Source: Klenkia sp. PcliD-1-E
GTDB taxonomy: Bacteria; Actinomycetota; Actinomycetes; Mycobacteriales; Geodermatophilaceae
Assembly: GCF_024124375.1 (NCBI RefSeq)
Contig: NZ_JAMXRZ010000001.1
Span: 86,236-150,235 of the forward strand
Direction of reading: 5' to 3'
DNA length: 64,000 nt
Positions within the stretch are counted from its first letter, which is position 1; every line of letters begins with the position of its first letter. Made by a program: the position numbers and the translations under genes. The notes under the pieces were generated by a model, which did not search any database, had not been told where the DNA came from, and saw only the letters and a list, made by a program, of their open reading frames with translations. This document shows, piece after piece, positions 16,201-25,107 of the stretch.

Positions 16201-17361
16201 CTAGCGCCTGGGCCCGGGACGGTTCGTCGGCCTGCTTCGGCGAGTGGTTGGAGGCGGGGGCGGCGGTGGCTTGATCCGGGCCTCGAGGGCGCGAGCGATC
16301 TCGGCGTCGCGGTCGTCGTTGGCGTGCTGGTAGATCAGCGCGGCGTCCGGGCTGGCATGGCCGAGCCGGCGCATCAGCTCCTTCGTGCTCGCCCCGGCCG
16401 CGGCGGCGAGGGTGGCGCCGGTGTGCCGCAGCTCGTGCAGCCGGACCGGTCCGAGCCCGACGGCGTCGGCGGCGCGGCGGAAGGTCTTGCCGAAGTTGGC
16501 CACGCTGAGGAACCCGCCGCTGCGGGTGCCGAACACGAGCGCGTCCGGGGTGTCCGGCACGTAGCGGTCCATGTGCTTGAGCAGAGCGATGCGGACGCTG
16601 GTCGGCAGGGCGACGGTGCGGTGCCCGGCCTCGGTCTTGGGCTCACCGACGACCCAGCGGCCGTCGTAGTAGCGCACGGCCCGTTCGATCCGTAGCCGTT
16701 CCCCTCCGTCCAGGACGTCAGACCGGCGCAGGGCGGCTGCTTCGCCGAACCGGAGCCCGGCGAAGGTGAGGACCAGGACGAGCGCGCTGTACCGGTCGGT
16801 GCGGGTGGACCGGCCGAGGTGGTCGGCGACGGCGGTGGCCTCGGCGGCGGTCAGCGCGCGGGACGGGCGTGCTGCCTTGGGGGTGGACGCGCCGCGCAGC
16901 TTGCACGGGTTGGCCGGGATGGCGTCGTCGGCGACGGCGACACCCAGGACGGCGCGCAGGAGGCGGTAGCTCTGGGCGAGCACGGCCGGCCCCGTGGTGG
17001 CGGCCGCGGTGGTGTGCCAGCTGCGCACCATCGCCGGGGTGACATCACCGACCTCGACGCCTGTCCAGCGGTCGGCGAGGTGCAACCGCCACAGGTTGGC
17101 GTAGAGCACCCGGGTCGAGTCGCGCAGGTCCTGACGCTTCAGATAGTCGGCGGCAAACTCATCGACCGTGCGGCGAGCGCCTTCGGGTGCCCGCCACATG
17201 CGGCGGACGGCGTCGGTCTGCTGGGTGGCCAGCCAGACCCGGGCGTCGGCTTTGGTGGGGAACGTGGCCGACCGGCGCTTGCCGTCCGGCCCGGTGCAGC
17301 GGGCACGCCACTTGCCCGACTCCATCTTGTCGATGGCGCCGAAAGACGCGCGGGAGGCCAT
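16201..17361 (-). CDS. int: tyrosine recombinase (integrase)
   Basis: A 386-residue site-specific recombinase. An N-terminal AP2-like arm-binding region is followed by a core-binding SAM-like domain (residues 65-150) and a catalytic domain. Catalytic residues are visible: Arg in FAGLRFGEAAAL, Lys in GEPKTEAGHRTV, the HELRH box, His in RLGHASPDAALIYQH and the Tyr nucleophile in that last segment. The tail is Pro/Arg-rich. It lies beside the tRNA-Gly fragment with the excisionase gene 12 nt upstream, the usual layout of an integrative conjugative or mobilisable element. Confidence 0.95.
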   Translation of the reverse strand: MASRASFGAIDKMESGKWRARCTGPDGKRRSATFPTKADARVWLATQQTDAVRRMWRAPEGARRTVDEFAADYLKRQDLRDSTRVLYANLWRLHLADRWTGVEVGDVTPAMVRSWHTTAAATTGPAVLAQSYRLLRAVLGVAVADDAIPANPCKLRGASTPKAARPSRALTAAEATAVADHLGRSTRTDRYSALVLVLTFAGLRFGEAAALRRSDVLDGGERLRIERAVRYYDGRWVVGEPKTEAGHRTVALPTSVRIALLKHMDRYVPDTPDALVFGTRSGGFLSVANFGKTFRRAADAVGLGPVRLHELRHTGATLAAAAGASTKELMRRLGHASPDAALIYQHANDDRDAEIARALEARIKPPPPPPPTTRRSRPTNRPGPRR

Positions 17362-17373
17362 CGCGGCCGGCCA

Positions 17374-17598
17374 TCAGACCGCGGTGGAGGACGGGCCCGT
17401 CGAGCGCACGGTCCCGGCATCCAGGTAGGTGTCGAGGTCGGACTGCCAGAAGCGCAGCGAGCGGCCGGCCTTGGTGTGGGTCAGCCGGCGCTCGGCGACC
17501 AGTCGGTACACCAGCCGGCGGCCGCAGCGCAGGTAGGCGGCGGCGCTGTCGATGTCGTGCAAATGGTCAGTGGTCCGGTTGTTCGAGGTGCTGGTCAC
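17374..17598 (-). CDS. xis: excisionase-type helix-turn-helix protein
   Basis: A 74-residue protein with a winged helix of the excisionase/AlpA type: DIDSAAAYLRCGRRLVYRLVAERRLTHTKAGRSLRFWQSDLDTYL. Such proteins bend DNA at the attachment site and bias the integrase toward excision. It is immediately upstream of the integrase gene on the same strand. The 94-nt gap to the relaxase gene holds nothing recognisable. Confidence 0.85.
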   Translation of the reverse strand: MTSTSNNRTTDHLHDIDSAAAYLRCGRRLVYRLVAERRLTHTKAGRSLRFWQSDLDTYLDAGTVRSTGPSSTAV

Positions 17599-17691
17599 GG
17601 TTGTCTCCCTGCGCTCGTCGACGCCCGGCTGTCACGCACGGGAATCGGTGGCTCGTCCGGTTCATCAGGCGTCAGCAGCAGACAGTGCCTG

Positions 17692-20600
17692 TCACCACAG
17701 GAGCGCCGAGCGGGTTGCCATCGCTGGCCGACGTTCCTGGGCCGGGGGGTGCGTAGATGACTCGACGACCCCAGCACCGGTCCGAACGGTCGGGTCAACG
17801 CTGCATGCGATCCCGGCAGGGTGGTGCCTGTCGCTGGCGGTGAACGTCTCGGCAAGGGCGATGTCGGGCGCGACTCCGGTCCGTGCGACTACGTGGGTGA
17901 GCAGGGCCGGCCATCGGTGCACGGGCAGGGCCGCGATGACCTCGGCGGACCGCCGCACCGCCGCGACCTGCCCTTCGACGGTGGCCAGCCGGTCCTGCAG
18001 CTCGTCGATGCGGCGGTCGACGACCACGTCGGCCAGGGGGGTCGGTGACCGCAACGCTCGGAGGAGTGCGTCTGCCCCAGCGACCTGCAGGAACGAGGCT
18101 GGGTCGTCGCCGTCGGGCAGTGCAAGCGAGCCGGCGTCCTTGGCGCCGATGGTCCAATAGATCCGCTCGGCCGACAGTCGCCCAGCCGCGTCGGAGTCCA
18201 TCGCCACGATCAACCCCGCCTGCTTGCTGCCGGTTGCGGCCTGCAGGAGGTCAGCCTGCACGTCGGTGAAGGCGGTTCCGAGTGGGGCGATGCCGACGTA
18301 TTGGTGCGCGCCGGCGAGGGTGACGGCGAGGGCGTCGATGGGTCCTTCGACCAGGACGGGGGTCGTGCCTGTCGTCAGGTGGGCGCGTGCTTCGTGCAGT
18401 CCGAAGAGGTGGTGCCCCTTGGTGAAGGCGACGGTGGCGGGGGTGTTCAGGTACTTCGGCGCAGCCGGATGCGGGTGCCGGTCCCGGTCGGGGTTGCGTC
18501 GCCCGATCCAGCCGACGATGCCGTCGTCGTCCTGGATGGCGAACATGACCCGGTCGCGGAAGCGGTCGATGAGCCGGCCCGACGTTGATCGGGTCGCGAG
18601 CCCGGCGGCGACCAGCTCCTCGTCGGTGGCGCCTGTGTCGCGGAGATGCTCGACCAGGGTCGTCCAACCGTTTGGGGCGTAGCCGACCGCATGTTCGGTC
18701 GTGCCGAGCGGATCTGTTCCCAGTCGTGTGACGAGGTAGTTCTGCGCCCAGGAGTCCGCGTAGGCGCTGTCGTAGAAGTCGGCTGCGAAGTCGTTTAACT
18801 CGAGAACTCGACCGCGCAGAGTTCTCTCAACGGTGCGATTTCGGGCAGGGGGCGGTGTGGGGTTGTTGATGGGCGTTTCGATGGCGTCGAGCGGCTGGCC
18901 GGTTGGTTCGGTGGCGTGGACGGGGAGGTGGTCGACGAGGCGCCACCACAGCGCGGCCGCGGGCTGCTCGTCGGGCAGTGGGCGGACGGTCAGCGCTGCC
19001 AGGAGCGATCGGCCGTTGGGGTCGCTGATCCGGGCGGTGGTGAGCTTGTCCAGGAGTACGGGCCAGTAGGGGTCGTCGATGACGTCGGGAGCGGCGCCGC
19101 GAAGTGCTGCGGCCCATCGGACCGCGTCGGTGGTGCTGGCGCCCACGCAGCGGCGCACACGATCGTCGAGGTGTTGCTGGTGGGCGGCGTCGGCGGCTGT
19201 CGTGCTCGGCCCGCCGGTCGGTCGTGGGTCGGAGGGTTCGGTGCTGGTGGCCGCTCGCCAGACCGCGAGGTCGCGTAAGAGCGCGGGGTCTCCTGACAGG
19301 GGCCGGGCCCACATGGGTGCTGATGTCGGGGTCCAGCTGGTGGCGCGGTCGGCGACGGCCTGGGCGTGGTCCCGCACTCTGTTGGCGCGACGGGTCAGGT
19401 AGCTGCCCCAGACCGGATCCTCGCCGAGCACCTGCGGGGTCGCTGGGAGCCAGGGCAGTGGCGGGGGTGGCCCGTCGGGGCCGGGTGGGCCGATGCGCCA
19501 GTCGAGGACTGCGGCGGCATCGCGCGCGGTGTCCAGACCGCGCGGGTCGTCGGTGGCTTCCTGCAGGATCTGTGCGGGGTCGTAGCCGGCCGCGGCATGC
19601 AGCGCCAGGTCTGCCCGCAGCGCGGGGTAGGCCGGTGCGTCGGTCAGGCCCGCGACGGTGGTCTCGGCCGCACGGTCGATGGCAGCCATGCCGTCCGAGC
19701 CGACCTGCTCCTCTGCGGCGGTGGCTAGAGCGTGGAGGTAGCGGCCAACCTCGGCCGCCAGCTGGCGCGCGGGGTCGTCCTGGTCGGCGGCGATGCTGGT
19801 GGCCGATCTCGGTGTGTCGTCGCGGGTGAGGATGCGCTGCAGGACCTCGATGGCGGTGGGGGGCAGGACGCCGTCGCGGGTGATGGCGGTGTGGGGGTCG
19901 CCGTCGCCGGTCACGGTGACGTAGGCGTGGTTGCTGTGCCGTCCGCGGGTGAGTGCGACGTAGAGCTGCTGCCGGGATTCGGTGCCGGTGACGACGGTGT
20001 AGCTGGTGTCGGCGGTGACGCCTTGGGCGCTGTGGACGGTGGTGGCGTAGCCGAGGGTGACGTGGTCACGGATGTAGTCGGCGGGGAGGGTGACCAGGGC
20101 GGCGGTGGCGGTGTGGACGACGTCGACCGCGCCAGATGGTCGGACGGCGGTGATGGTCCAGCGGTCGCCGTTGGTGACCCATCCGGTGGTCCCGTTGGGC
20201 AGGGTGCGGTCGTTGCGGCGGCTGATGACGACGTCGCCGGCCGAGGCGGCCGTCCCGTCGGCGAGTGCGACCTCCCGGCGGGCGGGGCCTTCGCGGGCGA
20301 GGCGGTCGGTCCGGGCGCGCAAGTTGAGCTGGGTGACCAGGTCGCGGGTGGGGGCGAGCATCAGGGGATCGCGTCCGGCGGCCCGGTCGGCAGACCAGGC
20401 GGTGTAGGTCTGGTCGAGGCAGGAGGACAAGTCACCGACCTGCAGGCGGCCTCGGTCGGCGTAGTACGCGAGGGCCGCCGGGTCGCCATCCCGGAGGGCA
20501 AGGGAGGTCGCGCCCTCGACGGTGTTGGGTACGCCGGTGTCGGGGTGGGTGAACCGGACGACCTCGTCGAGGCGGGCCGCGCCGTGGGAGCGGGCGAGGT

Positions 20601-22758
20601 CGGCGAGCAGGCCGCCGGCGCCGACCGGGCCCAGCTGTTGGTCGTCGCCGATGAGCCGAACCGACCCACCCGCGGCGAGGACGGTGGTGACGACGCAGGC
20701 GAGGTCCTGGGTGGTGGCGGCCCCGGCTTCATCGATCACGACCAGGGAGGTGGGGCCGACGGTGGTGAGCCAATCGGGTACGTCGACGCCGGTCTGGGTG
20801 GCATGCACGAACTTGGCGACGGTGTCGGTGCTGTCGCCGAGCTGCTCCCGCAGCACCGAGCTGGCCGCGGCGGAGGGGGCCAGGCCGATAACGGTGCCGC
20901 TACCGGCTCGCCAGGCGGCGGCGAGGGTGCGCAGGGCGAAGGTCTTACCCGTGCCCGCCGGCGCAACCGCCACCTGCAGTCGCGCCCCGGAGCAGGCCAG
21001 GGCGCGGACGAAAGTTGCCTGGCCGGAGTTCAGCGGCCGCCCAGACTCCTCGGCAGAACGCAGGGCGTCATCGACCGCCTCACTCGGGGTGACGTGGCCG
21101 TCGAAGCGTGCGGCTGCGTCCAGGACCGCCCGTTCTGCGTCTAGCACCTCATCGGAGGTGTAGTGCGCGGACCCGACGACCTCGTACATCGAGGCGCCGT
21201 CGACCCGTCGCAGCACAGCGGGTTCGCCGTCCTCGGCCAGGGGGGTGAGCCGGCGGGAAGTGGGGGGTGACAGAGCGCGGGTGACGATGTCCTCGACCAC
21301 CCGGTCGAGGTCGCAGGTGCGCACGCCGGCGTGGCGGGCGCGGCGTTCGGCCTCGGCACGCAGGTGGGTCTCCTGCCAGGTGGCGCGGGTGGTGCCGACG
21401 CGGGCGACGGCGGCGGCCGCCATCGTGTCAAGCCAGGCAGGGGTGACGTCTGGTCCCGGCGGCCGGCGACCGGGGTGCAGGGCACGGTTGATAAAGCGGT
21501 CGAGCTGCTGCTCACCGCCGAGCGCGGCGAGGGCTTCGGCTCGCCATGCCGCGCGTTGCTCGGCGTGGGTGCGGGGTTCGTGCTTGGCCTGGCGGGTCTC
21601 CAGGTTGGCCTGCTGGGCCAGCTGGATCGCCTCCCGAGTGGTGGGCGGTCGGCCGTGGTCGGCCTGGAAGGTCGTGGCCAGCGCCGCGCGGCGGGTGTCG
21701 ATGGCGGCACGGCGGGAGGACCACAGGCGGGGCAGGGGCCCGTCGATGCCGACGATCTCCCGCACCGCCCGTTTGCCGGTTTCGCTGCCGGGACGTTCGG
21801 CGAACCGGACACCGAGGCGTTCGACGAGGAAGACCTCGATGCGGGTGTTGTACCGCTCGGACGCGGCGACGACGTTGGCGTACAGAGGACGTCCGTCCAG
21901 GGCCAGCCAGCGCCCGTCCACGGTCTGGACCTTGTTGCTGATGGCGACGTGGGTGTGCAGGTCGGGATCGCCGGCCCGGGAGTCCCGATGGGTGAACGCT
22001 GCGGCCAGCAGGCCGTGGACGTCGATCTGGGCGACGCCGTGGCGGCCGGTACGGCTGAAGGTGGCATGGTCCTCGAGCCAGCCCAGGACGTCGGCGACGG
22101 CGTCGGCGTGGGCCCGCTCGATCACCTCCGCGACCTCTCGCGGCGCGATGGCCCACAGCGTCGACACGCTCTTGACGGGGCTGAACGTGAGGTCGTAGCC
22201 GGCCACGGCGGTGGTCTGCTGCCGGGAGATCCGCGCGAGGTGCCCGGACAGCTCGCGGGGGTTAAGCGGGTCGCGGCCGAACTGCTCACGGAACATGCCT
22301 ACGGCGATCTCGGTCCGAATGCGGGCGCGATCCTCGGCGGGTACCCCGGTCGTCCCGGCTTCGCCGTGGGCAGCGTTGAACTCCCGGTAGGCGATGGCGC
22401 TGCGGCGACGGAATTCCCCGACCGCCGCGAACACCGGGTATGGCGCCCCCAGCCGCGATGCCCGGTCGACCGCTGCGGCGACGGCTCCCGCGGCGGCCGC
22501 GTCCTGCTCCACCTGCACACGGTTGGGGTGACGTCCCTCGCCGAACAGCGCCAGCATCTGCGCCTCGGCGACATCGGGCCCGATGACGTCCCCGGTCAGG
22601 CCGTCGAGCCCGCGCCCCATCCACCGGCCCGGTGATTCTCCCCGCGCCATGTAGTAAGCCGACAGCCCGCCGGGGGCAGGCGCGGTGGTGTCCTGCGCGG
22701 CTACCTGACGGCTGAGATAGGTGTAGCCGTCCCCGGCGGTCAGCTTGTGCACCGTCAT
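17692..22758 (-). CDS. traA: MobF relaxase / superfamily I helicase / DnaG-like primase fusion
   Basis: A 1,688-residue conjugation protein. The N-terminus MTVHKLTAGDGYTYLSRQ carries the nucleophile Tyr pair of TrwC/TraI relaxases; the metal-binding His cluster (FTHRDS and DLHTHVAIS) is near residue 260. A UvrD/RecD2-type helicase follows, with Walker A APAGTGKTFAL near 600, IDEAG, and HSAQGVTADTSYTVV near 905. The last 400 residues look like a DnaG/phage-type primase core: DFYDSAYADSWAQNYL, then a Toprim domain with LVEGPIDALAVTL near 1475 and AMDSDAAGR near 1523. It would nick the transfer origin, unwind the strand and prime the complementary strand. The ATG at 22758 was chosen to match the family N-terminus. 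Confidence 0.9.
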   Translation of the reverse strand: MTVHKLTAGDGYTYLSRQVAAQDTTAPAPGGLSAYYMARGESPGRWMGRGLDGLTGDVIGPDVAEAQMLALFGEGRHPNRVQVEQDAAAAGAVAAAVDRASRLGAPYPVFAAVGEFRRRSAIAYREFNAAHGEAGTTGVPAEDRARIRTEIAVGMFREQFGRDPLNPRELSGHLARISRQQTTAVAGYDLTFSPVKSVSTLWAIAPREVAEVIERAHADAVADVLGWLEDHATFSRTGRHGVAQIDVHGLLAAAFTHRDSRAGDPDLHTHVAISNKVQTVDGRWLALDGRPLYANVVAASERYNTRIEVFLVERLGVRFAERPGSETGKRAVREIVGIDGPLPRLWSSRRAAIDTRRAALATTFQADHGRPPTTREAIQLAQQANLETRQAKHEPRTHAEQRAAWRAEALAALGGEQQLDRFINRALHPGRRPPGPDVTPAWLDTMAAAAVARVGTTRATWQETHLRAEAERRARHAGVRTCDLDRVVEDIVTRALSPPTSRRLTPLAEDGEPAVLRRVDGASMYEVVGSAHYTSDEVLDAERAVLDAAARFDGHVTPSEAVDDALRSAEESGRPLNSGQATFVRALACSGARLQVAVAPAGTGKTFALRTLAAAWRAGSGTVIGLAPSAAASSVLREQLGDSTDTVAKFVHATQTGVDVPDWLTTVGPTSLVVIDEAGAATTQDLACVVTTVLAAGGSVRLIGDDQQLGPVGAGGLLADLARSHGAARLDEVVRFTHPDTGVPNTVEGATSLALRDGDPAALAYYADRGRLQVGDLSSCLDQTYTAWSADRAAGRDPLMLAPTRDLVTQLNLRARTDRLAREGPARREVALADGTAASAGDVVISRRNDRTLPNGTTGWVTNGDRWTITAVRPSGAVDVVHTATAALVTLPADYIRDHVTLGYATTVHSAQGVTADTSYTVVTGTESRQQLYVALTRGRHSNHAYVTVTGDGDPHTAITRDGVLPPTAIEVLQRILTRDDTPRSATSIAADQDDPARQLAAEVGRYLHALATAAEEQVGSDGMAAIDRAAETTVAGLTDAPAYPALRADLALHAAAGYDPAQILQEATDDPRGLDTARDAAAVLDWRIGPPGPDGPPPPLPWLPATPQVLGEDPVWGSYLTRRANRVRDHAQAVADRATSWTPTSAPMWARPLSGDPALLRDLAVWRAATSTEPSDPRPTGGPSTTAADAAHQQHLDDRVRRCVGASTTDAVRWAAALRGAAPDVIDDPYWPVLLDKLTTARISDPNGRSLLAALTVRPLPDEQPAAALWWRLVDHLPVHATEPTGQPLDAIETPINNPTPPPARNRTVERTLRGRVLELNDFAADFYDSAYADSWAQNYLVTRLGTDPLGTTEHAVGYAPNGWTTLVEHLRDTGATDEELVAAGLATRSTSGRLIDRFRDRVMFAIQDDDGIVGWIGRRNPDRDRHPHPAAPKYLNTPATVAFTKGHHLFGLHEARAHLTTGTTPVLVEGPIDALAVTLAGAHQYVGIAPLGTAFTDVQADLLQAATGSKQAGLIVAMDSDAAGRLSAERIYWTIGAKDAGSLALPDGDDPASFLQVAGADALLRALRSPTPLADVVVDRRIDELQDRLATVEGQVAAVRRSAEVIAALPVHRWPALLTHVVARTGVAPDIALAETFTASDRHHPAGIACSVDPTVRTGAGVVESSTHPPAQERRPAMATRSALLW

Positions 22759-22883
22759 CACACGGAAGCCAGGGAACTCCGGGCACGTCGCGCTGTCACC
22801 CGGGGAGCAAGAGGTGTGTCGGCGATGGTTCGGGGTGTTGGCAGGTCCGCCGGCGGCCCGGACCGGGGCGAAGCGGCGGGTCG

Positions 22884-22974
22884 TTGTCCACAGGCCGGCA
22901 CGGCGCCGGGGCGGATCCACAGATTGAGAGAGAAAGCCCTGCTCAGAGGCGGGTCGGCAAGATAATTGATCTTG
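22884..22974. promoter_or_regulatory. DnaA-box-like sites and 17-bp palindrome between relaxase and parB
   Basis: The 251-bp divergent region contains TTGTCCACA (22884-22892, exact actinobacterial DnaA-box form), a related GGATCCACA about 22 bp later, and the dyad CAAGAT-AATTG-ATCTTG (22958-22974), 36 nt before the parB ATG. The dyad is AT-rich against a GC-rich background and may be an operator for a Kor/ParB-type regulator. An origin function is only a possibility. Confidence 0.4.
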
Positions 22975-23009
22975 TCCGATCACGCCGCCGGTTCACTGAG
23001 GAGCCCGCC

Positions 23010-24152
23010 ATGACCACCACTGCCACGGCCAACCCGACCGCGACGCCGTCCACCCGCGAGCTGGTCGAGGTCGACCCGGCCACTTTGCTCGTCGATCTGA
23101 ACGTCCGCCATGACACCCGCCTGGACGCCGACTTCTGCGCCAGCATCGCCGAGCACGGCGTCCTGGTCCCCGTCGTCGCCGTCCGCACCGCCGACGGGGC
23201 ACTGCGGGTCCGGTACGGCCACCGCCGCACCCTGGCCGCCGTCCAGACCGGCCGGCACACCGTGCCGGTCGTCATCGCCGCCGACGAGGCAACCGACGAC
23301 GCGGCGACGGTGGAGCGGCTGGTCACGCAGTGGGCGGAGAACGAGCACCGCACCGGGCTGACCACGGCCGAGCGCGCCGACGTCATCGGTCAGCTGTCGG
23401 CTTTCGGTGTCACCCCCACCCAGATCGCTCGCCGCACCCGCGCCACCAAGACCGAGGTCACCGCAGCCCTGGCCGTGCACGGGTCCGAGCTGGCCCGTGC
23501 CGCCTCGTCCCGATACGAGTTCCTGGACCTCAATCAGGCCGCCGTCGTGGCCGAGTTCGACACCGACCCCGAAGCGGTCAAGGCCCTGGTCGTGGGCGCC
23601 CGGGAGGGCCGGTTCGACCACGTCGCGCAGCGGCTGCGCAACGACCGCCGCGACGCCGCCGCCCGCGCCCAGGTCGCCGACGGGCTGCGGGAGCAGGGGG
23701 TGCGGGTCATCGACAAGCCCGCCGGGGACGACCCGGCCCGGGACCTGCACCGCCTGGCCGACGCCGACGGCACCCGGCTGACCGCCGCCACCCATCAGGG
23801 CTGCGAGGGCCATGCGGCCTACGTCGGGCAGGAGCACGGGTGGCGGTTCGTCGACGCCGACGGCCAGCCCCTCCCCGACACCGGCCAGGACGACGACACC
23901 GACGACCAGGACGATGACGAGGACCTGGCCGACGAGGAAGACGACCTCGACACCGGGGGAGGGGCCCGTCGGGAGTGGGTCAGCTGGGCCGCGCCCCGCT
24001 GGGTGTGCACCGACCCCGCAGCGCACGGCCACCTCGACGCCTGGGCCAACCACGGCGGCAGCGGTAGCGGCCGCGTTCCGGCGGCCGAGCTGAGCGACGA
24101 CGAGCGGGACGCCGCCCGCGCCGCCCGCCGTGACGTCATCGACTCCAACAAG
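23010..24152 (+). pseudogene. parB: parB, 5' part (interrupted)
   Basis: This part encodes the N-terminal 381 residues of a ParB/KorB-like partition protein: the ParB nuclease-like domain (LVDLNVRHDTRLDADFCASIAEHGVLVPVVAVR, then VRYGHRRTLAAVQTG and WAENEHRTGLTTAERADVIGQL), a helix-turn-helix and an acidic linker. After DSNK the frame runs into inserted DNA and stops at 24197 with an unrelated tail of 14 residues. The missing C-terminus (AWGSAETVRRDWL and onward) is found in frame at 26748-27173. The ATG follows GAGGAG. The truncated product could still bind parS-like DNA but would lack its C-terminal domain. Confidence 0.88.
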
Positions 24153-24258
24153 ACCTTCCACGTTCGCATTGGGCAAGCCTCGAGCTCGCCGAGGTAGAAC
24201 GGTCTTGTCGAACTTGGCCCGTGCTGACAGAAGCGCCCTGCACCGCAACGATGACCCG

Positions 24259-25107
24259 ATGAGCATGGAAGGGCTGCACGCAGTGCCCACTCCCACCGTC
24301 GGGGGCTGGATCGAGGAGCGGCTGCGCGGCTTCGGCAGCACCGTCGCGAGCAACGTCCCGACCGGGTTCGGGGCCTACGCCCGCGTTCTGCACTCCGTCG
24401 ACCTCCATGCACCTCCCGCGGCTTCTGGCAACGACGCGGAGGATCAGGGCGCGACCGTGACGTGGGCCCAGGTGTGCGAACGGACCGGTCGCACTCCGCA
24501 CGCCCTGATGCAGTGGCGCTCCATCACCTCTCCGAATCCTGAGCGAGATCTGTCGCTGTCCTCCGAGGGGCTGTGGGACGAGGTGACAGTGCAGGAGGGG
24601 ACGCTGCAGCCAGCGCCGCTGGCCCGGCTACTGGATGTCTTGGCCCCCTTCACCGGGGATCAGGAGTGCTATCACGCGCTGTGGGAGGGCTACGGCTGGC
24701 TCCATGGGTCGAGCTCCCTGATGGTGTTCACCCAGGCCGACAGCCGCGACGGTTCCCCATCGCTTCCACCCCGGCGGGCTGAGGTGCCGCGGCAGCTGCA
24801 GCAGGCGCTGGCCGCGCCGCGCCTGTCGCTGCCCGGGCGGAACTACTTGCTCTTCGCCGGGCCGCTGCGCGGGGCACTGGCCATGGGCCATCAGGTCACC
24901 GACGACTGGGTCATCCCGCAGTCGCCGAACCTACTGTGGCCAGCGGACCGCTCCTGGTGTGTATCCAGCGAGATCGACTTCGACTCCACATTGGTCGGCG
25001 GCTCCGCCGAGCTCATCGAGGTCGTGCTGGCCGCACCCGGGCTGGAGGCGTGGGCGGTGGGCGAGGACGACGACCTGAGCTTGTTCGCCGACACGCTCAA
25101 CAGGTAA
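24259..25107 (+). CDS. conserved actinobacterial protein of unknown function
   Basis: A 282-residue soluble protein. The layout (PTGFGAYARVLHSV near residue 39, TWAQVCERTGRTPHALMQW, PLARLLDVLAPFT, CYHALWEGYGWL and PADRSWCVSSEIDFDSTLVGGSAELIEVVL) is one I recognise from many Streptomyces-type hypothetical proteins; no function is known to me. The ATG at 24259 was chosen because the family starts shortly before GGWIEERL. It lies inside the segment that interrupts parB, so it was carried in. Its C-terminus looks natural and overlaps the end of the convergent transposase gene by 11 nt. Confidence 0.72.
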   Translation: MSMEGLHAVPTPTVGGWIEERLRGFGSTVASNVPTGFGAYARVLHSVDLHAPPAASGNDAEDQGATVTWAQVCERTGRTPHALMQWRSITSPNPERDLSLSSEGLWDEVTVQEGTLQPAPLARLLDVLAPFTGDQECYHALWEGYGWLHGSSSLMVFTQADSRDGSPSLPPRRAEVPRQLQQALAAPRLSLPGRNYLLFAGPLRGALAMGHQVTDDWVIPQSPNLLWPADRSWCVSSEIDFDSTLVGGSAELIEVVLAAPGLEAWAVGEDDDLSLFADTLNR

